The notes under the pieces are model-generated. The model saw only the letters and a list, made by a program, of their open reading frames with translations. It ran no database searches and was not told the origin of the DNA. Positions 28,067-37,989 of a DNA stretch of 64,000 bases are shown in pieces. Numbering within the stretch: the stretch's first letter is position 1; every line of letters begins with the position of its first letter. A program made the translations under genes and the position numbers. The stretch is from Calothrix brevissima NIES-22 (GTDB lineage Bacteria > Cyanobacteriota > Cyanobacteriia > Cyanobacteriales > Nostocaceae): positions 930,001-994,000 of the forward strand of contig NZ_AP018207.1 of assembly GCF_002367995.1 (NCBI RefSeq), read 5' to 3'.

Positions 28067-28843
28067 TCATATAAGTAGCAAGTTATGATGTTTTACCAAT
28101 GCTAGTAAATCATCTGGATATTGATGATCTTTCAAGTAGTGATAGTCTGAACGGCTGGAAATAAACTGCTTGTAGTTAACAACATGTTCATTGTTAGCAC
28201 TACAAGCTAAAAATATTGCGAGTTTTCGTTTTTCTTCTGGTATTTCTTCTATTGAAGAATTAGTTGGTAAAGTCGCTTTATGATCGATCCGAAAATCAAA
28301 TAAGACTAGATCGCCAGCTTTGCTAGGTACTGAGTATGTCGATGGTGTTGGTGTAATTTTCTGCCAAAATTCCGGTGCTGCTGGATTAGTACGAAGATCG
28401 GGATACAAGTGAGATCCGGGAATGACATCAAGACCACCGCCATACTCATCATTATCTTGCAGATATATAGCTGCTTCTACCATTAAATAATTGGGTTGCC
28501 ATTGAAATATATTTCCAGCAGCTTCTTGAGATGTTGTATCCTTATGCCAGCTTGAGTAAAATGATTTATGTGCAGCCATTTCTGGCAAATACACAAAATC
28601 ATTACCTAATAAGCTTTTTAAAGCAGCAACTAACGGTGGATGCACAATTAACCAATGTAATTGTTTATATCTAGCAAAGATGTCGATGCGTAGTTGGGGA
28701 GTATCTCCCTTAAATTGTATTTCTGATGCAAATAGATTAATTAAAGTATGCCTTAATTCGACAATTTGCTCTTTTGTCCAGACAGATGGAATTAGTAAAA
28801 AACCATCCTTGTAAAATTGTTCTATTTGATGTTCAGTCAGCAT
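28067..28843 (-). CDS. Phytanoyl-CoA dioxygenase (PhyH) family oxygenase
   Basis: Non-haem Fe(II)/2-oxoglutarate oxygenase of about 258 residues. ATG at 28843 (MLTEHQIEQFYKDGFLLI) is chosen because the longer upstream frame runs into the previous gene. Iron ligands appear as WHKDTTS (His and Asp) and DHKATLP (distal His), with the 2-oxoglutarate Arg in the C-terminal part. PhyH enzymes hydroxylate or oxidise small molecules, including sugars and amino sugars. Here it probably modifies a Pse-derived sugar or glycan lipid, by context only. Confidence 0.8.
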   Translation of the reverse strand: MLTEHQIEQFYKDGFLLIPSVWTKEQIVELRHTLINLFASEIQFKGDTPQLRIDIFARYKQLHWLIVHPPLVAALKSLLGNDFVYLPEMAAHKSFYSSWHKDTTSQEAAGNIFQWQPNYLMVEAAIYLQDNDEYGGGLDVIPGSHLYPDLRTNPAAPEFWQKITPTPSTYSVPSKAGDLVLFDFRIDHKATLPTNSSIEEIPEEKRKLAIFLACSANNEHVVNYKQFISSRSDYHYLKDHQYPDDLLALVKHHNLLLI

Positions 28844-28899
28844 AGTTAGGATATTTTCATAGAAAAATGTATTTGAGCAACACAGATTTATACAGGGTT

Positions 28900-30084
28900 T
28901 CAACCTACTGAAGTAACATTTACAGCGTAGGAATTTTCCCAAATATTATCTTTGACCCACTGTCCATTTTCCATACGCCATACACGCGGATCGCGGAAAG
29001 TATCGCAAATCTGGTCAAATTCTTCTTCAGTCATACCTACATATTGCAACCACCGTTCTAAGTCTCGATATGGCTTAACACAATCGTATTTACGTACCAT
29101 TTCAATACCCTGTTCGCGGGTCATAAGACCTGCTCTGATATCCTTACAAGCATGATCGGAACCGCGTCCATAGCCAAATTTCACGAATTTTAAGTAATCG
29201 TGAATGCCATTCTCATGCATATCATCTAGGTTAGAGATTGTGCGGTATGTCCGCTCAAAAGCCTGCTGTGCTGGACGCCATCCATACAATTCCATCACTA
29301 GTTTCGTGTGTTCAGTAGCTTCCCAGTTAACGAAGTTACTAAGATAAATACCACGCACTCCAACTTCATCAATTTCTTCATCTGATGGATACTGTGCCCA
29401 CAATAAGTCTTTGCTTCTTAAACCTTCTTTTAGTTCTGGACGCCCAAGCTTTTCCAAACCTTCATCAGTGAAATCATACCAGTCATATCCTCGGAGGGCG
29501 TGTTCTAAACGGAACTTAGCTGTAAATTCCACAAGGTCATTATAAGAATACATCCCTCCTAAATCCATGAAGCCATGCTCACCCCACAAAATTAACGGCA
29601 CTTTATAACGAACTGCTACTTGAATAGGTACTGTAAAAATTCCACAGTGTGCGTGCCAATTCATATCACCTTGTAGCTTAAAACCAATACGATTCATTTT
29701 GATGAGGGCGTCTACACTGGGGCGAACAATTATGTGATCGCAATCAAAAACTTCTCGCATTCGGTAAAGATTATATTCACCTTCTGGCAAATAATTATTA
29801 CCGTGATAAGTTACTAAAAGTGCCTTTAACCCTAGTTCTTTGACAGCAATGTGAGTTTGAAAATAACTATCTTTGCCACCACTTACGGGGATAATAATGT
29901 CATAATTACTATCACTGCGATACTCATCAACTAGTTCTTTCAACCATTGCCAACGTTGCTCCCAATTTATTTTATTTTTCTGCTCGTGGACACGACATCC
30001 AGAACAAACACCATTTTCATCAAAAGTTAAAGGGCTAGCGCTAAGTGAGGGATAAACGCATTTTGTACAATATCGAATCGCCAT
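28900..30084 (-). CDS. pseA: N-acetyl sugar amidotransferase (PseA/WbpG family)
   Basis: Converts an acetamido group on a Pse-type sugar to an acetamidino group with ammonia and ATP. The 394-residue protein has a zinc finger (CTKCVYPSLSASPLTFDENG then CSGC) and the PP-loop ATP pyrophosphatase motif PVSGGKDSYFQTH. Family members are found in Pse5Ac7Am and O-antigen loci. It is followed by the dioxygenase gene and preceded by hisF/hisH-like genes that would make and channel ammonia. PseA versus WbpG naming cannot be resolved by eye. Confidence 0.88.
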   Translation of the reverse strand: MAIRYCTKCVYPSLSASPLTFDENGVCSGCRVHEQKNKINWEQRWQWLKELVDEYRSDSNYDIIIPVSGGKDSYFQTHIAVKELGLKALLVTYHGNNYLPEGEYNLYRMREVFDCDHIIVRPSVDALIKMNRIGFKLQGDMNWHAHCGIFTVPIQVAVRYKVPLILWGEHGFMDLGGMYSYNDLVEFTAKFRLEHALRGYDWYDFTDEGLEKLGRPELKEGLRSKDLLWAQYPSDEEIDEVGVRGIYLSNFVNWEATEHTKLVMELYGWRPAQQAFERTYRTISNLDDMHENGIHDYLKFVKFGYGRGSDHACKDIRAGLMTREQGIEMVRKYDCVKPYRDLERWLQYVGMTEEEFDQICDTFRDPRVWRMENGQWVKDNIWENSYAVNVTSVG

Positions 30085-30107
30085 ATTTTCTTTAACCTTC
30101 TAATTTT

Positions 30108-30896
30108 TTACAACCGAACTTCAACACCAGCTTTAGCTAATGCTCGTTTTCCTCCTCTGTCTGACAATTCCTTAAAATGCCATATATTAGCAGCAGCAAC
30201 CGCAGAAGCCCCAGCTTTTATGCCTTCGACATAATGCTCATATCGACCAACACCACCACAAGCAATGACCGGAATTTTAGTCGCAGATGTGACTGTACTG
30301 ATGAGTTCTAAATCGTAACCTTGTCCAGTACCATCCCTATCAATACTATTAAGTAAAATTTCACCTGCTCCTAAACTTTCTACTGTCCTAGCCCAATCTT
30401 CAGGTTTTAGTCCTGTGGGTTCAGATCCACCATTAATAAAAACTTCTGTTTCTCCATGAGAATGGCGCATCACATCAATACTAATTACTATGGCTTGACT
30501 ACCAAATATTTTGGCACCTTGAGTAATTAATTCGGGATTTTGTACGGCAGCCGTATTAATTGTAATTTTATCAGCGCCTCTACTAATCGCTTGGCGCATC
30601 TGCTCTACTGTACGAATTTTCCCTCCCCATGTGAGAGGCATAAAACAGGTTTTACTAACCTCGTCCAAAATTTGTAGAGGATCTGTTAATCCTTTAACTT
30701 TGTGATCGTCTCGACGTAAATCATATCGCTCATCTCTACTAATATCTAAATAAATTAACTCATCAACATTCCATTCGTTGAAACGTTGTACTTCATATGT
30801 AGGATTACCAATTATTTGATGAATTTTAAATAATTCACTACGAATTAATAAACCATTCTTTAGTAACAAAATAGGAATAAGGCGTTTTTTAAGCAT
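30108..30896 (-). CDS. HisF-like cyclase subunit in sugar amidination (WbpI/HisF2-type)
   Basis: 262-residue (beta/alpha)8 barrel similar to imidazole-glycerol-phosphate synthase HisF: LIPILLLKNGLLIRSE, VDELIYLDISRDE, MPLTWGGKIRTVEQM, and the ACGGVGRYEHY loop. Its companions (HisH-like upstream, amidotransferase downstream) match the O-antigen/flagellin pattern in which HisH/HisF paralogues feed ammonia to the WbpG/PseA enzyme. It therefore probably does not serve histidine synthesis. It overlaps the HisH-like gene by eight bases. Confidence 0.85.
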   Translation of the reverse strand: MLKKRLIPILLLKNGLLIRSELFKIHQIIGNPTYEVQRFNEWNVDELIYLDISRDERYDLRRDDHKVKGLTDPLQILDEVSKTCFMPLTWGGKIRTVEQMRQAISRGADKITINTAAVQNPELITQGAKIFGSQAIVISIDVMRHSHGETEVFINGGSEPTGLKPEDWARTVESLGAGEILLNSIDRDGTGQGYDLELISTVTSATKIPVIACGGVGRYEHYVEGIKAGASAVAAANIWHFKELSDRGGKRALAKAGVEVRL

Positions 30897-31530
30897 TATT
30901 TACAATATTACCAATAACAAAATTTTTTAAAACTTCTAACCCAACCTTCTGGCTTTTTTCTGGATGAAATTGAGTTGCACAAATATTTCCCATTTCAATG
31001 CTAGAAACAAACTCGGCACCATGAGAAGTAATTGCGCTACATATAGTCTTATCTTCTGGTTGAAATACATAACTATGTACAAAATAAAAAACTTGAGAAT
31101 TACCCAGTCCTCTATAAAGATAGTTTTGCTTTAAAAAATAAACATCATTCCATCCAATATGGGGTACTCGAATGCTAGATTCCTTACTTTCTAGCCGATT
31201 GACTATACCTGGAATCCAGTTCAAGCCTTTGTGGTAACCATGCTCAGTTCCAACAGTAGCTAATAATTGCATACCTAGACAAATTCCCAAAAATGGTTTC
31301 TTCTTTTCGATTACCTCTGTTTCTAAGAATTTTATCCAACCAGCAGATTGCAGATTTTTTATGCCATCGCTAAAAGCACCAACACCAGGTAAAATTATAT
31401 GACTGGCTTGGCAGATATCTTCTGGATGTTTAGCGATAAAAGCCTGACATTTTATAGTGGCACAAGCATTAGCTACTGAACGTAGATTGCCCATACCATA
31501 ATCAATGATTGCAATTAGGTTTTGACTCAT
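30889..31530 (-). CDS. HisH-like glutamine amidotransferase
   Basis: Class I glutaminase, about 213 residues. ATG at 31530 (MSQNLIAIIDYGMGNLRS) is chosen. The catalytic Cys is in FLGICLGMQLL and the His-Glu pair in QFHPEKSQ, so the triad is intact. It releases ammonia from glutamine for the HisF-like / PseA partner. Probably a specialised paralogue for the amidotransferase module rather than histidine biosynthesis. It overlaps the HisF-like gene. Confidence 0.88.
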   Translation of the reverse strand: MSQNLIAIIDYGMGNLRSVANACATIKCQAFIAKHPEDICQASHIILPGVGAFSDGIKNLQSAGWIKFLETEVIEKKKPFLGICLGMQLLATVGTEHGYHKGLNWIPGIVNRLESKESSIRVPHIGWNDVYFLKQNYLYRGLGNSQVFYFVHSYVFQPEDKTICSAITSHGAEFVSSIEMGNICATQFHPEKSQKVGLEVLKNFVIGNIVNNA

Positions 31531-31538
31531 AGAAATAG

Positions 31539-32153
31539 TTAAAATACTTTTTCCATTAAAAACCAAGTGGTGTTATCCCATGCTGAGTGTATCTTGTGCC
31601 AAAGAAAGCCATAGTCTATAACCAATAAATTATTCTGGTGATATTCCAGAAAATCACCAGCAAAATCACGTTTAAAAAGCTTTTCTTGATTACCTCTATA
31701 ATTAATTTCTAATGGAGAGGCATTGTAATATTCATTTAGTAAAATATAGCGAGAAGATAAGTTATATATTTTCTGATAAACTAGTGGTAAGTCATTAGGG
31801 TTAATATGAATTAAAACTCCACATGTAAATACTAAATCAAACTTTTCATCCGTTTCAAATTCTTGAATTGAAGCTTGTTTGGCTTTTACACCGGGAATTT
31901 TATCTAACTCAGCTATTGCTACCTGATTTAACTCAACTCCGGTTAGTTCAAAGTTACGACTTAAGTTTGCGATCGCCTGAAGATTGTGACCGCGATTTGC
32001 GCCTAATTCACAAATTTTTCTGACACCATAAGTCTTTTGCAAAACTTGGGCGAAAAATGGTTGGCGTTGTTCTGGTAAGATTTGATTTCTTGTGGTGTAT
32101 TCATTACCAAATTCACCTTCCCAGAATAATTCTTGTTCTGTTTTAGATCTCAT
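31539..32153 (-). CDS. Pseudaminic-acid-associated methylase
   Basis: 204-residue class I methyltransferase. ATG at 32153 is preferred over a GTG four codons upstream. The start MRSKTEQELFWEGEFGNEY is the signature of the pseudaminic acid biosynthesis-associated methylase family as I recall it. Motif I is CELGANRGHNLQAI and the C-terminal half has LVFTCGVLIHINPNDL and LNEYYNASPLEI. The methylated atom is unknown. It lies between pseF and the hisH-like gene with an eight-base gap after it. Confidence 0.85.
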   Translation of the reverse strand: MRSKTEQELFWEGEFGNEYTTRNQILPEQRQPFFAQVLQKTYGVRKICELGANRGHNLQAIANLSRNFELTGVELNQVAIAELDKIPGVKAKQASIQEFETDEKFDLVFTCGVLIHINPNDLPLVYQKIYNLSSRYILLNEYYNASPLEINYRGNQEKLFKRDFAGDFLEYHQNNLLVIDYGFLWHKIHSAWDNTTWFLMEKVF

Positions 32154-32172
32154 AATTAATTGCACCCATTAT

Positions 32173-32909
32173 CTATAGTTCTTTCTGCTTCACATGAATA
32201 TTCAGGTTTACTAACTCTGGTTTCGCTTTCAAAAGAGCTATTACTTCATCAGTAGTAAAAATTTCTCCTTCCTGATATAAATCTACATATACTGCTTGGA
32301 TTAATTTCCAATCTTCTTCGGTATCTAATGTCCAGCGATAATTAGATATATCTTCATCATAGGTCTGGTTATGTAAAGCAAATATTTCTGGATGTTCGTA
32401 AATATAAGGCGTAACATGTTCTCTTTCGTATGGCTTTTGTGCAGCTTGAAAGGCTTTTTCTAAAACGCCAAAAGTAAAAACTTCTGCATCTAATCCACGC
32501 GGGTAACTGCGATTCAAGCAATTACTCAGATAATCTATTTCTAAGCCTTCAGATGTTTCATCTTGGAAGTATTCCAACATTTGTGAAAGTACTTCAGGAT
32601 CAAATAATGGACAGTCAGAAGTCACTCTGACTACTACATCAGCACTGTATTGTTTAGCTGCTAGATAATAGCGTGATAAAACATCTTCTTCACTTCCCCG
32701 AAACCACTTTACTCCACATTTTTCTGCTTCCGTTACAATCGGATTATCTGCATATGAAGTAGTCGTTGCTACAACTACTTCATCAATTAATGAACAAGCT
32801 TTAACTCGAAAAATGACATGTGCCAAAACAGTTTGGCCACAAAGTTCTTTCATCACCTTACCTGGTAGGCGAGTAGATCCCATACGAGCTTGAATAATTG
32901 CAACGATTT

Positions 32910-32913
<4 letters not shown>
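32173..32913 (-). CDS. pseF: Cytidylyltransferase, CMP-pseudaminic acid synthetase (SpsF/PseF type)
   Basis: Activates pseudaminic acid with CTP. The 246-residue protein starts MKIVAIIQARMGSTRLPGK (nucleotidyltransferase loop) and has DEVVVATTTSYADNP, RGSEEDVLSRYY and VTSDCPLFDPEV with the metal Asp. This is the SpsF-like family used for the CMP-sugar step in Pse loci. ATG overlaps the pseC stop by four bases (positions 32910-32913). PseF is the expected fit because all the other steps are in the same operon. Confidence 0.88.
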
Positions 32914-35068
<2,155 letters not shown>

Positions 35069-35162
35069 TTACCTATTAATTTATAAATTAATCTTTTGCG
35101 AGAATTGTTGGCAGTAGAGTATTCATACAATGCTTAATTGAACAGCCTGAATCAGGGCTAGA

Positions 35163-35576
35163 CTAATTATGAGTTTTTCTCTCGTTTTTACCGACTTCTT
35201 GCTTAAATTTGTCTAAAACTACCTTGTAGTCTTGGCGTTCTGGGTGTAACTTCACGAGCTTTTCTAAAATTTGAATAGCACCTTGAGTATCGTTCAACTT
35301 GATCCGTACATTTACTAAACCTTCTAAGGCTAATTGGTTTTGTGGTTCTCTTTGTAACACCATTTCCCAACCTTTGGCCTGTTCCTGTAATAAAGAATCA
35401 GGAGATTTCTGAGTTGCAGCCTTTGGCTGTGGTTCTTGCAAAGCTTTTTGGATGACAGGAACTGCTGAAAACAAGATGGAACCAAAGAAAGATACAATTG
35501 ACACTATGGTTAAAAATTTTTGTCGGCGTTGAATCTGCTTCTTGCGATTAATTAAGTATTCTTCTCCCGCTCCCAT
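35163..35576 (-). CDS. Small membrane-anchored TPR protein
   Basis: 137 residues: a basic N-terminal segment (RKKQIQRRQKFL), one hydrophobic span at about 22-45, a Gln/Pro/Ala linker and about two TPR repeats (KGWEMVLQREPQNQLALEGLVN, LNDTQGAIQILEKLVKLHPERQDY). Probably a small scaffold tethered to the membrane. It is the same way round as the Pse operon, about 100 bases upstream of pseB, so co-transcription is possible. Confidence 0.75.
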   Translation of the reverse strand: MGAGEEYLINRKKQIQRRQKFLTIVSIVSFFGSILFSAVPVIQKALQEPQPKAATQKSPDSLLQEQAKGWEMVLQREPQNQLALEGLVNVRIKLNDTQGAIQILEKLVKLHPERQDYKVVLDKFKQEVGKNERKTHN

Positions 35577-36382
35577 ATTTTCTTTAGATCCTGTGGTAAT
35601 TACTTAGGTAATAGCAAACCTCTGGTATGAGGATACCCACTGTTCTCAGGAAACTAACATCTTAACTAAAAATTTTTTACACAACCTTTAACAGATGAGT
35701 CTCGACGATCTGCATAGTCTTGTGCTACAGCAATAAAAGGGCTAGGGACTGGGAGTTAGGGGCTAGGGGAGAAAGATTTTTATATTTGGTTGTGAGATTT
35801 TTTCGTGAGAGGCTAGCTTGTAAACTGCTTAGACTTTCTCTTTTCTCCATCTACCAAAAGCTTGATTTCTATTTACAAATAGAAGTAAAAATATATACTT
35901 GCTCTAATAGGTTTTGACTATAAAAATAAAATTTATATAAAGATTTGCAATAACGTTGTTTATCCTGGAATGTTTGCGATATTGTATATAGGATTCCAAC
36001 AGGGTAAATAATTTCACCGTCAGTTAATCAACTTTATATCAGCCCGTTTGCTATGGGTTTTCTAAAATCTGCACACATTTTGTTGACGAAAACAAATACA
36101 GTGTTACTAGTCGTGTTTGCCTATGCTATTGATGCATCTGTGAGGACGGCTGGTTTTGCGTTTTGCGCTTACTGTCAATCTCCTGGGCTGATTTGGTTGT
36201 GGTGGTAATTACCGTACAAAACCGACTTATGCAGCAACATAATTAGGGCGAGTATGGTATATTTAAGAAGTTAAGACTAGCTTTGCCCAAATTACAACGC
36301 TCTACGCATAGGTAAAATTTGCAAAACGGAAAGCAGTTTTGATTAAGTATTTACTAAACAAAATCTGAATTGAATCGAGGTT
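35577..36382. other. Long intergenic region
   Basis: About 800 bases without a confirmed gene. The first half is AT-rich with a GGGACTGGGAGTTAGGGGCTAGGGG repeat near 35745-35770. A 51-codon frame lies at 36053-36208 (listed separately). The region holds the promoters of the TPR gene and the DUF4327-like gene. Confidence 0.4.
36053..36208 (+). CDS. Doubtful small ORF, one hydrophobic helix
   Basis: 51 codons beginning ATGGGTTTTC with a hydrophobic segment (TVLLVVFAYAIDA) and a Trp-rich tail. No ribosome site is evident and I recognise no family. Included because the 800-base gap is otherwise empty; probably chance. Confidence 0.15.
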   Translation: MGFLKSAHILLTKTNTVLLVVFAYAIDASVRTAGFAFCAYCQSPGLIWLWW

Positions 36383-36601
36383 ATGACTCAGCAAGTAATT
36401 CACCCAATGGTGAAATTGCAGCGTAACGTGCAATCACTCGTCGAATCCAACATTATCAAGCCAAATGATAGTATTTGGAAAATTGCTTTGCTCTATGGCA
36501 ATGAATGGCAACATTGGAAACAAGAACTGTTAGATTTTGGCTTTAGTATGCAAGATCCAATCAGTGAATTGTTGGCAGTGGAAGCTTGGGATGAAGAATA
36601 A
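36383..36601 (+). CDS. DUF4327-like small cyanobacterial protein
   Basis: 72 residues. A three-helix-like domain with an N-terminal HPMVKLQRNVQSLVESN, a SIWKIALLYGNEWQHW core and an acidic end (AVEAWDEE). Resembles the DUF4327 proteins found almost only in cyanobacteria. Function unknown. Single gene. Confidence 0.7.
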   Translation: MTQQVIHPMVKLQRNVQSLVESNIIKPNDSIWKIALLYGNEWQHWKQELLDFGFSMQDPISELLAVEAWDEE

Positions 36602-36654
36602 ATTGTTGAAGTGAAGGATGAAATGTTTCAGCCTCCACTGTTGACTACATCCTT

Positions 36655-37908
36655 TTATTGGCAAGTAGTTAATGCCAAAGAAAGCTCTTTAGCTGTCTGA
36701 TAGCGATCGCGTGGTAATGGCTCTGTCACCCGATCCATTATTTCCCTTAATTGCGGCGTAATTGTCGGAATACTGCTGACATCAAAGCGAAAATGTCTTC
36801 CACGTTGATGGTAAAACTTGAAAGGGTTTTCCCCAGTCAGCAAGAAAATTAAAGTTGGGCCTATAGCGTATAAATCTGATTGTGTCAGGGGTTGTCCTCG
36901 TTCTTGCTCGGGAGCGCAGTAACCCTCTGCACCAATCCGAGTACCTGGTGCTGTACCAATTTCTTTAACTGCACCAAAATCTAGCACTACTATGCGATTA
37001 TTAGAATTTTTCACCATCAGATTAGCGGGTTTAATATCCCGGTGAATCAGTGGCGGTTGTTGGCTGTGGAGATATTCTAAAATATCACAGGTCTGGATCA
37101 TCCAGGCGATCGCTTGTTTGGGGGTAACTGGCCCTGTGGTATAAATCCGCTTTTCTAAATCTTGCCCGTGGACTAATTCCATAGCCAAGTATTTTTTGCC
37201 ACTTTCGACAAAAAAATCATAATATTTGGGTATTCCCGAATGGTTCAAGGATCTGAGAGTATAGGCTTCGCGTTCAAATAACTCTTGGGCTTTGGCAATT
37301 TTTGCCATATCAGCATTCATCTGTTTTAATACCAGCAGTTGGGGATGTCCCACAATTGCACCTGCTGTATCCCAGGCGAGATAGGTAGTACCCATACCTC
37401 CTTGTCCTAGTGTTCGTAATACCTGATACTGGCGAATTTTCTTTTCTACTGTCAGTGGTTGACCGCAATGAATACAGAAGAGATTTTTCGGGGAGTTTCC
37501 TTCATGGGTACAGTGAACAAATGAAGGTGCAATTGTCTTTTCTGTTGAGCCAGGAATCTCTGGTTGTAGCAGCCAAGAATCGGGTGCGGTTACCTCTTGC
37601 AATTGGAATTTGATGATGGGGCCTCCCTGTGCTAATTGCAGCAGAGAATTATCTGGTAGTTGGCTCTGAGTCACAAGCACGCCATTGAGGAAAGTGCCAT
37701 TAGTGCCATGACTAATTACCTGCCACAAACTACCATTTTTGGCAGAATTAACTTGTTTAAGTTCTAGATGGTAGCGAGAAACTAAAGTATCGCTCAAAAC
37801 AACGTCATTATCTGTCGCTCTGCCAATCTTAATCAGGGAAGAGTTTTCAAAATACCATTGCTTGAGCGGTGTTTTTTGTTGCGGTTCTAGCAGGGTCAGA
37901 GTAACCAC
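36655..37908 (-). CDS. FHA domain Ser/Thr protein kinase with zinc ribbon
   Basis: About 417 residues from the GTG at 37908 (product MVTLTLLEPQQK); the longer upstream frame extends into a repetitive CATGGGGCAT stretch. N-terminal FHA domain (IKIGRATDNDVVLSD, SRYHLEL, GTNGTFLNG), a zinc ribbon (CTHEGNSPKNLFCIHCG), then a Hanks-type kinase: GQGGMGTTYLAW, VLKQM (ATP Lys), HRDIKPANLM, DFGAVKEIG and APEQERGQPL. No transmembrane span. The PP2C phosphatase gene lies just upstream, an expected kinase-phosphatase pair. Confidence 0.92.
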   Translation of the reverse strand: MVTLTLLEPQQKTPLKQWYFENSSLIKIGRATDNDVVLSDTLVSRYHLELKQVNSAKNGSLWQVISHGTNGTFLNGVLVTQSQLPDNSLLQLAQGGPIIKFQLQEVTAPDSWLLQPEIPGSTEKTIAPSFVHCTHEGNSPKNLFCIHCGQPLTVEKKIRQYQVLRTLGQGGMGTTYLAWDTAGAIVGHPQLLVLKQMNADMAKIAKAQELFEREAYTLRSLNHSGIPKYYDFFVESGKKYLAMELVHGQDLEKRIYTTGPVTPKQAIAWMIQTCDILEYLHSQQPPLIHRDIKPANLMVKNSNNRIVVLDFGAVKEIGTAPGTRIGAEGYCAPEQERGQPLTQSDLYAIGPTLIFLLTGENPFKFYHQRGRHFRFDVSSIPTITPQLREIMDRVTEPLPRDRYQTAKELSLALTTCQ

Positions 37909-37989
37909 AATACAAACTAATAAGGTAATGGGGCATGGGTCATGGGGCATGGGGCATAAGAAGAGATTTCTCTAGTCCCTAGCCCCGAT

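Noticed and set aside
30108-31530. Histidine biosynthesis genes hisF/hisH
   Set aside because: Their place between a methylase and an N-acetyl sugar amidotransferase points to the amidination module and not to the his pathway.
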